Positions 1-6,521 of a stretch of DNA of 64,000 nt are shown here, piece by piece. The translations under genes and the position numbers were made by a program. A model generated the notes under the pieces. The model saw only the letters and a program-made list of their open reading frames with translations. It did not search any database and was not told the DNA's origin. The first letter of the stretch is position 1; every line of letters starts with the position of its first letter. The DNA comes from Bacteroidota bacterium (GTDB taxonomy: Bacteria; Bacteroidota; Bacteroidia; Flavobacteriales; Flavobacteriaceae): positions 1-64,000 of the forward strand of contig CANFJB010000006.1 in NCBI GenBank assembly GCA_947447375.1, read 5' to 3'.

Positions 1-68
1 AACAGAGAAGTTAAGCCCGCCTGCGCAGATGGTACTGCAATTTGTGGGAGAGTATGTCGTCGCCTTTC
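1..68 (+). rRNA. rrf: 5S ribosomal RNA, 3' end only
   Basis: The first bases match the 3' third of a bacterial 5S rRNA: GAAGTTAAGCCCGCCTGCGC is followed by the GGTACTGC and GGGAGAGTATGTCG stretches that form helices IV/V, and the sequence ends at CGCCTTTCTT. The gene is cut by the left window edge. 16S and 23S genes are expected just upstream. A strong terminator follows within a few bases. Confidence 0.9.
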
Positions 69-73
69 TTTAG

Positions 74-109
74 TGAGCCTTGTCTGAAAAGACAAGGCTC
101 ATTTTTTTT
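74..109 (+). terminator. rRNA operon terminator
   Basis: A perfect 11-bp stem (TGAGCCTTGTC / GACAAGGCTCA, 74-84 and 91-101) with a six-base TGAAAA loop is followed by eight T. This is a textbook Rho-independent terminator placed directly after the 5S rRNA. Confidence 0.93.
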
Positions 110-122
110 GTCCTCACCCCAG

Positions 123-141
123 CCCTCTCCGAAGGAGAGGG
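123..141. repeat. CCCTCTCC hairpin in spacer
   Basis: CCCTCTCC and GGAGAGGG form a perfect 8-bp stem with a three-base GAA loop, at the start of a 427-base gene-free spacer (110-536). There is no T tract, so it is not an obvious terminator. It looks like one of the small palindromic elements scattered through the spacers of this genome. Confidence 0.5.
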
Positions 142-163
142 TGACAGGATGGGAATAAAATGG

Positions 164-308
164 CGATAAAAATGTCAATGACAATATCAATGTCAATAGC
201 AATGACAAGAGCAAAACAATAACAATATCAATTGCAAAAGCAAAACAAAAACAATGGCAAGAGCAAAAAAATAGCAATATCAATATCAATTTCAATAAAA
301 AAACAATA
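164..308. repeat. Degenerate hexamer array, consensus NNCAAT (copy 1)
   Basis: About 23 consecutive six-base units carry CAA or CAAT in a fixed phase with two variable bases (for example TCAATG, ACAATA, GCAATG). The same kind of array recurs at 15228-15297 and 25401-25468, always in a spacer. Reading frames across it give only low-complexity I/L/F-rich peptides on the minus strand, so I regard it as non-coding. Confidence 0.7.
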
Positions 309-330
309 CCTATAAATAACGTTTTTGGGT

Positions 331-459
331 TTGCGTGAGCGATGGCAGTGGAAATCCTCTGTGGAGTGAAACGCAACAGAGATTGCAGCGGACAGCGCGA
401 CCGAGTTTAGCACAGATTGTTTCGTAAACCTGAAACGACTAAACGAGGGCACGCCCAAA
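331..459 (+). repeat. Dispersed modular hairpin repeat, copy 1
   Basis: The segment contains GCAGTGGAAATCCTCTGT, then GCAACAGAGATTG and AGCGG, ending near a GGGCACGCCC palindrome. CTCTGT (357-362) and ACAGAG (376-381) can pair across a 13-base loop. It matches 11790-11887 at roughly 85-90% over its first 60 bases. The ordered blocks GGAAATCC, hairpin, ATTG and AGCGG also occur in minus orientation at 10662-10722, 52459-52521 and 62579-62655. Confidence 0.72.
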
Positions 460-480
460 GGAAGAATAATTATATTTTAA

Positions 481-512
481 TTGTATAGTTTCGTTGTATA
501 ATCTTACTTTTG
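481..512 (+). promoter_or_regulatory. Bacteroidota-type promoter for the small membrane protein and rlmH
   Basis: TACTTTTG (505-512) matches the -7 consensus TAnnTTTG, and a TTG lies 21 bases upstream at 481-483. The -7 element overlaps a possible TTG start at 510. This argues that translation begins at the ATG at 537 instead. Confidence 0.6.
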
Positions 513-536
513 TATCGCAAATTAATATTATTAGAT

Positions 537-734
537 ATGAAGAATTTACAAATTTTTGTACTGTTTCTTATTGGTGGAATTTTAACCGCTCTAGGGGTGT
601 TGTTTAAAATATTGCTGTATTCATTTGCTAGTTTTTTCCTTATTGTAGGGATGACTTTTAATGGTGTTGCATTACTATTTATAATTTATAAATTATTAAA
701 GAAAAAGGATTCTGATACGTTTTTAGATAGTTAG
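537..734 (+). CDS. Small two-helix membrane protein
   Basis: The 65-residue protein has two hydrophobic segments (about residues 5-27 and 33-53) separated by a short turn, followed by a basic KLLKKKD tail. This suggests an integral inner-membrane protein with a cytoplasmic C-terminus. An in-frame TTG at 510 would add nine residues but overlaps the -7 promoter element, so the ATG is preferred. It sits ten bases before rlmH and is probably co-transcribed with it. I do not recognise the family and assign no function. Confidence 0.7.
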   Translation: MKNLQIFVLFLIGGILTALGVLFKILLYSFASFFLIVGMTFNGVALLFIIYKLLKKKDSDTFLDS

Positions 735-744
735 ATTATTCATA

Positions 745-1218
745 ATGAAGATAAAATTGATAGCAATTGGCAAAACGGACAATAGTGCTTTGCAGGCATT
801 AATTGATGATTATATGAAGCGTTTGTCGTTTTATATCAAATTTGAATTGGATATTATTGCTGATATAAAAAATGTAAAAAATTTATCAGAAGCGCAACAA
901 AAAGAGAAGGAAGGGGAGTTGATTCTATCTAAAATAACTCCGATTGATCATTTAATTTTGTTGGATGAAAACGGTAAGTCGTTTTCGAGTGTTTCTTTTT
1001 CAGAGGAATTACAAAAGAAAATGAATGCTGGAATTAAGACTTTAGTATTTGTAATTGGTGGTCCTTATGGATTTTCTGATCAAGTTTATGCTAAAGCAAA
1101 TGGTAAAATTTCGCTTTCGCAAATGACCTTTTCACATCAAATGGTTCGTTTGTTTTTTATTGAGCAAGTATATAGAGGGTTTACTATTTTAAAAAACGAA
1201 CCGTATCATCACCAGTAA
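745..1218 (+). CDS. rlmH: 23S rRNA (pseudouridine-1915 N3)-methyltransferase RlmH
   Basis: This SPOUT-class enzyme methylates pseudouridine 1915 in helix 69 of 23S rRNA, using SAM, on assembled 70S ribosomes. The 157 residues match the usual family length. The trefoil-knot SAM site is visible as FVIGGPYGF (102-110), and HQMVRLFFIEQVYRG (131-145) with the C-terminal NEPYHH form the rest of the conserved C-terminal block. It lies ten bases after a small membrane protein and converges on folP. The assignment is secure by motif and length. Confidence 0.96.
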   Translation: MKIKLIAIGKTDNSALQALIDDYMKRLSFYIKFELDIIADIKNVKNLSEAQQKEKEGELILSKITPIDHLILLDENGKSFSSVSFSEELQKKMNAGIKTLVFVIGGPYGFSDQVYAKANGKISLSQMTFSHQMVRLFFIEQVYRGFTILKNEPYHHQ

Positions 1219-1254
1219 AACTGATTTCAGATTTATAAAAAGAGATTTTAGATT

Positions 1255-2076
1255 TTAACCTAATTTTTCATAGAGTTTCACGCATTCTATTGCTTCTTTT
1301 ACATCGTGTACACGAATAATATTTGCGCCTTTTGTAATTGCAATTGTATTTAAAACGGTGGTTCCATTCAATGCTTCGTCGGGAGTGGTATCTAAAGTTT
1401 TGTAAATCATGGATTTTCTTGAAACACCTGTTAATATTGGTAATTCCAACATTTTAAATAATTCTAAATTGCTTAAAATTTCAAAATTTTGATCTGTAGT
1501 TTTGGCAAATCCAAATCCTGGATCAATTATTAAATCATTAATTCCTAGACTTCTTGCTTTGTATATTTTTTCAGAAAAGTAGGTGATCATTTCATTTATT
1601 AGGTGCTCATAATTCGTTTGACTTTGCATTGTTTGTGGAGTTCCGCGCAGGTGCATCATTATATAAGGAACATTGTTTGAAGCGATTACTTCCATCATTT
1701 TTTCATCCAAGTTTCCCGCGGAGATATCATTAATTAGTGCTGCGCCATTATAAATACATTCTTGAGCAACGGAACTTCTGAAGGTGTCAATTGAAAGCAT
1801 TGCTTCTGGAAATTCATTTATGATTGCCTTAACCACTGGTGTTATTCGATTTAACTCTTCTTTTTCGGAAACAAATTCTGCATTTGGTTTACTTGAATAA
1901 GCACCAATATCTATAAATGTTGCTCCATCTTTCAACATTTTTTCTACTTGAGAAATCGCATTATTTTCTAATGAATATTTTCCGCCGTCATAAAATGAGT
2001 TGGGTGTGATATTCAAAATCCCCATGATTTTTGGAGTAGATAAATCGATAATTTGACCTTTACAATTGATTGTCAT
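1255..2076 (-). CDS. folP: Dihydropteroate synthase FolP
   Basis: FolP condenses 6-hydroxymethyl-7,8-dihydropterin pyrophosphate with p-aminobenzoate to give 7,8-dihydropteroate, the sulfonamide-sensitive folate step. The 273-residue TIM barrel shows the signature MGILNITPNSFYDGG (18-32), the second loop IDIGAYSSKP, and the DPGFGFAKT pterin-binding segment. It is divergent from the DUF1599 gene across a 111-base spacer. Another folate enzyme, folD, lies 23 kb away in the window. There are no unusual features. Confidence 0.97.
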   Translation of the reverse strand: MTINCKGQIIDLSTPKIMGILNITPNSFYDGGKYSLENNAISQVEKMLKDGATFIDIGAYSSKPNAEFVSEKEELNRITPVVKAIINEFPEAMLSIDTFRSSVAQECIYNGAALINDISAGNLDEKMMEVIASNNVPYIMMHLRGTPQTMQSQTNYEHLINEMITYFSEKIYKARSLGINDLIIDPGFGFAKTTDQNFEILSNLELFKMLELPILTGVSRKSMIYKTLDTTPDEALNGTTVLNTIAITKGANIIRVHDVKEAIECVKLYEKLG

Positions 2077-2150
2077 AGTTAAAAAGTAGAGATTTAAATA
2101 AAACTACATTTATAATCGTTAATGTTCACTAATCAATAAAAAAATATTCT

Positions 2151-2158
2151 TATTTTTG
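2151..2158 (+). promoter_or_regulatory. -7 element upstream of the DUF1599 operon
   Basis: TATTTTTG fits TAnnTTTG and lies 29 bases before the ATG at 2188, the normal distance for a short 5' leader. I see no convincing TTG at the -33 spacing. On the other strand, CAAATATA at 2171-2178 is a possible -7 element for folP, though rather far (95 bases) from its start. Confidence 0.45.
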
Positions 2159-2187
2159 ATGAAATTTATACAAATATACATCAATAA

Positions 2188-2730
2188 ATGGATACTACTT
2201 CTCAAGAATACGATAAGGTAATTTCAATCTGCAGAACTTTGTTTATCAATAAAATGAAAGATTATGGAAGTGCATGGCGAATTTTAAGATTGCCATCATT
2301 GACCGATCAAATTTATATTAAAGCACAAAGAATTCGTAGTTTGCAAGAAAATGAGGTTAGAAAAGTAGACGAAGGAGAAGCGGGAGAGTTTATTGGGATA
2401 ATTAATTATTCAATTATGGCTTTAATTCAATTGGAATTAGGAACAGTTGAACAACCCGATTTAGATGTAGAAAAAGCTACTTGGTATTATGATGCAAAAA
2501 TCAAATATACTAAAGAATTAATGGAGAATAAAAACCATGATTATGGTGAAGCTTGGCGCGAAATGCGTGTAAATTCGCTAACTGATTTGATTTTGCAAAA
2601 GTTACTTCGTGTAAAACAAATTGAAGATAATAAAGGAAAAACTCTTGTTTCTGAAGGAATTGATGCCAATTATCAAGACATGATTAATTATGCAGTTTTT
2701 GCTTTAATCTTAATGAATTTTCATAAATAA
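2188..2730 (+). CDS. DUF1599 tandem-domain protein
   Basis: The 180-residue protein is an internal duplication. DYGSAWR (25-31) is matched by DYGEAWR (118-124), each followed by a SLTD block and an arginine-containing KAQRIR/LLRVKQI segment. Each half then has an INY-containing hydrophobic helix (70-84 and 165-177). This corresponds to the DUF1599 family common in Bacteroidota, which has been linked to nucleotide-modification-associated domains; that link is from memory. The biochemical role is not known to me. It begins a colinear run with the DoxX-thioredoxin gene 15 bases downstream. Confidence 0.82.
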   Translation: MDTTSQEYDKVISICRTLFINKMKDYGSAWRILRLPSLTDQIYIKAQRIRSLQENEVRKVDEGEAGEFIGIINYSIMALIQLELGTVEQPDLDVEKATWYYDAKIKYTKELMENKNHDYGEAWREMRVNSLTDLILQKLLRVKQIEDNKGKTLVSEGIDANYQDMINYAVFALILMNFHK

Positions 2731-2745
2731 TATAAATAGAAGATT

Positions 2746-3828
2746 ATGACAACTAAAGAAAAATATATTCCACTTGCAATTAGAATAGGTATTTCGTTTT
2801 TATTTTTATTATCTGCAGTTGCCAAATTATATCCCTCACCTTATTTTGCGATTTCTACATTTGAAGTAAAACAATTGTATCCGCTTGGTTTTTCTGGCGA
2901 TGTCGCTCCATTTTTTTCACGAATATTGATTGGAATTGAATTTGCGCTTGGGATTTTAATTTTGCAAAAGCATTATCTTAGAAAATTAGTTATTCCGGCT
3001 ACTTTATTAATGTTAGCTGTATTTACAACTCATTTAAGTATTGTTACTTTTCAAAATGGTGGAAATTCCGGTAATTGTGGATGCTTTGGAAGTTTATTGC
3101 CAATGACACCTATTCAAGCGATTTTAAAAAATGTTGTTGCTATGATTTTATTAGTGATTTTACTAAAAATCATGCCTAAAAAAGACGAAAGCAAAAGTAA
3201 TTTTTGGGTGTTAACTACAGCAACAGTTTCCTTTATATTACTATTGTTTATGATAGCTCCAATGCAGGCAGAATCAAATTTGGTTGATGTTACGGGTTCT
3301 GAACCTGAGGAAAATTTGACGATTGAATCGAATGACACTTTAAAAACGGAGCCGGTAATTGAAACAAAAAAAATAGATACCGCAAAGAATATTGTTAAGG
3401 AAATTAAAGACGAACCTTTGCAAAAAAAATCAGGATATAGTTCCTATTTTGCTTCAATTGATAAAGGCAGAAAAACACTTTGCTTTTTTGTTCCTGGCTG
3501 CGATCATTGTCGTGAGGTTGCAAAAGAATTAACTGAAATGAAAGCTAAGGATAAAAATTTTCCTGAAATTAGAATCATTTTTATGAATGAGGAAGCCGAT
3601 TTAATTCCGGACTTTTTCAAATTTGCAGGAGCAAAATATCCGTATAAAATAATTGAAGTAATTCCGTTTTGGAATGTATTAGGAACAGGAAAAGATACGC
3701 CTGGGGTTAAATATTTATGGAATGGTAATGAGTTTAAATTCTATTATGGTATTACCGACAATAAATTCAATGCCTCTGATTACAGCACTTTAATTCAAAA
3801 ACCATATTCTGCTTTGAAAAGCAAATAA
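2746..3828 (+). CDS. MauE/DoxX-type membrane protein fused to a thioredoxin-like domain
   Basis: The 360-residue protein has an N-terminal module of about four membrane helices (10-142) carrying NCGCFG (110-115), the cysteine motif typical of MauE/DoxX redox proteins. A further helix (about 154-172) and a charged linker follow. The C-terminal thioredoxin-like domain has a CDHC active site (252-255) after FFVPG. The layout suggests electron transfer from membrane cysteines to a periplasmic thiol domain. This matches the BT_3928-type family of Bacteroidota. A TlpA-like lipoprotein follows 37 bases later, consistent with a shared thiol-redox role (inference). Confidence 0.85.
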   Translation: MTTKEKYIPLAIRIGISFLFLLSAVAKLYPSPYFAISTFEVKQLYPLGFSGDVAPFFSRILIGIEFALGILILQKHYLRKLVIPATLLMLAVFTTHLSIVTFQNGGNSGNCGCFGSLLPMTPIQAILKNVVAMILLVILLKIMPKKDESKSNFWVLTTATVSFILLLFMIAPMQAESNLVDVTGSEPEENLTIESNDTLKTEPVIETKKIDTAKNIVKEIKDEPLQKKSGYSSYFASIDKGRKTLCFFVPGCDHCREVAKELTEMKAKDKNFPEIRIIFMNEEADLIPDFFKFAGAKYPYKIIEVIPFWNVLGTGKDTPGVKYLWNGNEFKFYYGITDNKFNASDYSTLIQKPYSALKSK

Positions 3829-3865
3829 AAGTTTAAATGTTACAAACAAACAACAAAATTCTATT

Positions 3866-4363
3866 ATGAAAAAAACAATTGCACTTTTCGTTGCCTTAGC
3901 ATCATTTTCTTGTTCTAAGGCTCAAAAAAAAGAATTCTCCAAAGAAACTTTAGCTGAAAATATTATCGCTATGGATGGATCGGAAGTTTCGTTTCAATCG
4001 GTAGTTGATAAATACAAAGGGAAAACTGTAGTTTTAGAGTTTTGGGCTTCTTGGTGTAGCGATTGTGTAAAAGCAATGCCAAAAATAAAAGAATTACAAA
4101 AAAATAATCCAGATGTGGTTTACGTATTTTTTTCATGTGATAAAACTTTTGACAAATGGAAAGAAGGAATCGAAAAACACGAATTAAAAGGCGATCACTA
4201 TTTAGTTAAAGATGGAATGAAAGGTTCGTTTGGGAAATCTATAGATTTAGATTGGATTCCAAGATATATTGTAGTCAACAAAAAATCTAAAATTAGTTTG
4301 TATAGAGCTATAGAAACCGATTTTGAGTTGATTCAGAAAACGTTGAGTGAAGATAAGAGATAA
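3866..4363 (+). CDS. TlpA-like thioredoxin-fold lipoprotein
   Basis: The 165-residue protein starts with a signal peptide ending in a plausible lipobox, ASFSC (Cys16), so it is probably membrane-tethered in the periplasm. The thioredoxin fold has the active site WASWCSDC (CxxC at 64-67) and a later IPRYIVVNK segment with the cis-proline region. It follows the DoxX-thioredoxin gene and precedes tpiA. Its likely role is thiol-disulfide exchange, perhaps reducing or receiving electrons from its neighbour. The substrate is unknown. Confidence 0.85.
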   Translation: MKKTIALFVALASFSCSKAQKKEFSKETLAENIIAMDGSEVSFQSVVDKYKGKTVVLEFWASWCSDCVKAMPKIKELQKNNPDVVYVFFSCDKTFDKWKEGIEKHELKGDHYLVKDGMKGSFGKSIDLDWIPRYIVVNKKSKISLYRAIETDFELIQKTLSEDKR

Positions 4364-4386
4364 TAGACAAATAGATAATAGATTCT
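4351..4386. repeat. AGATAATAGAC-type low-complexity repeat
   Basis: Copies of AGATAATAGAC / ATAGATAATAG overlap the end of the TlpA-like gene and the spacer before tpiA. Related strings occur at 5185-5212, 15186-15220, 15361-15437 (opposite strand) and 16003-16050. They have no coding or obvious structural role. Confidence 0.55.
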
Positions 4387-4423
4387 CCAATAAACCAAAA
4401 TAAACAAATAATAAATAACAATA

Positions 4424-5176
4424 ATGAGAACTAAAATTGTAGCAGGAAACTGGAAGATGCATAAAAATTCAGAAGAAACTGAAGATTTATTGAATGAATT
4501 GATCGATAAATTACCAACCGATAAGGAAGTTCAAATTATTGTTGCACCAACATTTGTAAATTTACAATCAGCAGTAAATCATTTAGAATACACCAATATT
4601 GGAGTAGCTGCGCAAAACATGCACCAAGCAGAGAATGGCGCTTTTACAGGTGAAATCTCTGCAAGTATGTTGCAAAGTATAGGAGTTAATGCCGTTATTC
4701 TTGGTCATTCAGAGCGTCGAGCTTATTTTAATGAAACCGACGCTATAATAGCCAATAAAGTGGGCACTGCAATTAGTCATAATATGATTGCTATTTTTTG
4801 CTTTGGCGAAGAGTTGAAAGACCGCCAATCTGGAAATCATTTTAATATTGTGGAAAACCAATTGAAAGATGGATTGTTTCATATAAAAGCTTCTTCTTGG
4901 GAAAACATAGTTTTAGCTTACGAGCCAGTTTGGGCAATTGGAACAGGTGAAACTGCAAGTCCGGATCAAGCTCAAGAAATGCATGAATTCATTAGAGAAA
5001 CAGTTAGAAAAGCGTTTGGAAGTGATGTTGCAGAAAACGTTTCAATTCTTTATGGAGGTAGTGTAAAACCAGATAACGCAAAAGAAATTTTCTCAAAACC
5101 TGATGTTGATGGAGGATTAATTGGAGGTGCTGCTTTAAAGGCTGAAGATTTTGCAGCCATCGTAAACGGGATTTAA
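4424..5176 (+). CDS. tpiA: Triosephosphate isomerase
   Basis: TpiA interconverts dihydroxyacetone phosphate and glyceraldehyde-3-phosphate in glycolysis. The 250-residue (beta/alpha)8 barrel has all catalytic residues: Lys11 in GNWKMHKN, His95 in LGHSERR and Glu167 in AYEPVWAIGTG. The phosphate-gripping YGGSVKPDNA loop is near the C-terminus. It lies 60 bases after the TlpA-like gene, with an AGATAATAGAC repeat between them. It has no unusual features. Confidence 0.98.
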   Translation: MRTKIVAGNWKMHKNSEETEDLLNELIDKLPTDKEVQIIVAPTFVNLQSAVNHLEYTNIGVAAQNMHQAENGAFTGEISASMLQSIGVNAVILGHSERRAYFNETDAIIANKVGTAISHNMIAIFCFGEELKDRQSGNHFNIVENQLKDGLFHIKASSWENIVLAYEPVWAIGTGETASPDQAQEMHEFIRETVRKAFGSDVAENVSILYGGSVKPDNAKEIFSKPDVDGGLIGGAALKAEDFAAIVNGI

Positions 5177-5184
5177 GAAGCTCA

Positions 5185-5252
5185 AAGATAATAGACGAAG
5201 AGATAATAGATTAAAAAAAACCGAGATAATTTGTGTAATTCGTGGCAAAAAA
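5185..5252. repeat. Composite spacer of AGATAATAGAC and TTCGTGGCAAA repeat fragments
   Basis: The tpiA-prmA spacer begins with AGATAATAGAC/AGATAATAG copies (5185-5212). It continues with TGTGTAATTCGTGGCAAA (5231-5248), which resembles the CCGTG..ATCTGTGGCAAAA strings at 16840-16872 and 21417-21490. No gene is visible here. Confidence 0.45.
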
Positions 5253-5310
5253 CCTTTGTTGCTTTTACCTTTCTTTTGTGCCTTTTTGGTAATAAAAAAT
5301 AAAATAAAAC

Positions 5311-6144
5311 ATGTCAAATATATATTTAGGATTTCATTTTTCAGTGGAACCAAAAGAAATAGGGTCGGAGATATTGGTTGCTGAATTAGGTGAATTGCCT
5401 TTTGAGAGTTTTATAGACAGTGATTCTGGAATAGTAGCTTATATTCAAAAACAATTTTGGACTGAGAATATTCTTGATGATTTGCATATTCTAAGTTCAC
5501 CTGAATTTCAAATTTCTTATACTATTGAAGAAATAGATCAGGTAAATTGGAATGAAGAATGGGAAAAGAATTTTGAAGCCATTGAAGTTGATGGAATTTG
5601 CCATGTTCGTGCTCCATTTCATCCCAAAACCGATGCTAAATTCGATATTGTAATTGAACCAAAAATGAGCTTTGGCACTGGTCATCATGAAACAACACAC
5701 ATGATGATCCAACACCTTTTAGAAACGGATGTTACAGGGAAAAAGACTTTAGACATGGGTTGTGGAACGGCAATTCTAGCAATATTAGCCGAAATGAAAG
5801 GTGCTCAACCAATAGATGCTATTGATATTGACAACTGGTGTTATCTTAATTCGATTGAAAATGCGGCTCGGAATAATTGTACCCAAATTACAGTTTATGA
5901 AGGCGATGCTGATTTATTGAAAGACAAAAAATACGATTTGATTATTGCCAATATTAATCGTAACATTTTATTGAACGACATGCAAACCTATGTTGATTGT
6001 TTGAATAAAGAGGGTGTTTTATTGTTGAGTGGTTTTTATAATGAAGATATCCCTTTTATTGATGCTTCTTGTACCGAAAAAGGGTTGACCTATGTTAAAA
6101 AGTTTGAGAGAAACAACTGGGTATCATTAAAATACATAAATTAG
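5311..6144 (+). CDS. prmA: Ribosomal protein L11 methyltransferase PrmA
   Basis: PrmA trimethylates lysines and the N-terminus of ribosomal protein L11 with SAM. The 277-residue protein has an N-terminal substrate-recruiting domain (about 1-95) and a class I methyltransferase domain with FGTGHHETTH (121-130) and SAM motif I DMGCGTAILA (148-157), followed by DIDNW. The later ANINRNIL matches the family's catalytic-loop region. It lies 25 bases before clpS, as in many Bacteroidota. Confidence 0.95.
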   Translation: MSNIYLGFHFSVEPKEIGSEILVAELGELPFESFIDSDSGIVAYIQKQFWTENILDDLHILSSPEFQISYTIEEIDQVNWNEEWEKNFEAIEVDGICHVRAPFHPKTDAKFDIVIEPKMSFGTGHHETTHMMIQHLLETDVTGKKTLDMGCGTAILAILAEMKGAQPIDAIDIDNWCYLNSIENAARNNCTQITVYEGDADLLKDKKYDLIIANINRNILLNDMQTYVDCLNKEGVLLLSGFYNEDIPFIDASCTEKGLTYVKKFERNNWVSLKYIN

Positions 6145-6169
6145 TAGTTAAATCATAATTTATAAAGCT

Positions 6170-6445
6170 ATGAGTACAAAAGAGAAAGTACTTGAAAAAG
6201 TAGTTTTAAAAGAAAGTGTTTCTTTAAACAATGAAATCGTTTTGTATAATGACGATGTAAATACTTTTGACCACGTTATCGATACTTTAATTCGCGTTTG
6301 CAATCACACCCCTGAACAAGCGGAACAATGCTCATTAATTGTACATTACAATGGAAAATGCACTGTAAAAACAGGGCCATTAAAAGAATTAACTCCTCAA
6401 TGTTTGCAATTATTGGAAGCAGGTTTGAGTGCTGAGATAGTTTAA
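6170..6445 (+). CDS. clpS: ATP-dependent Clp protease adaptor ClpS
   Basis: ClpS is an N-recognin that delivers N-degron substrates to the ClpA/ClpC ATPase of the Clp protease. The 91-residue protein has the expected compact fold with the YNDDVNTFDHVIDTL segment (about 25-39), whose NDD motif contacts the substrate N-terminus, and VHYNGKC in the binding pocket strand. No clpA or clpC is present in the window. It is co-directional with prmA and probably co-transcribed. Confidence 0.95.
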   Translation: MSTKEKVLEKVVLKESVSLNNEIVLYNDDVNTFDHVIDTLIRVCNHTPEQAEQCSLIVHYNGKCTVKTGPLKELTPQCLQLLEAGLSAEIV

Positions 6446-6521
6446 TGTTTAAGTAAAAGAAGTAATTACTATATTTACTTTTTATATTTATTCTATTTTC
6501 AAAATAATATACAGTTAATTA

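Noticed and set aside
164-308. CAAT hexamer array considered as a CRISPR array or VNTR-coded protein
   Set aside because: Units are six bases with no spacer structure, there are no cas genes, and no frame gives a credible protein.
11-458. Two overlapping minus-strand reading frames (121 and 76 codons) next to the 5S gene
   Set aside because: They cross the rRNA terminator, the CAAT hexamer array and a dispersed repeat. The peptides are low-complexity I/L/F strings imposed by the array.
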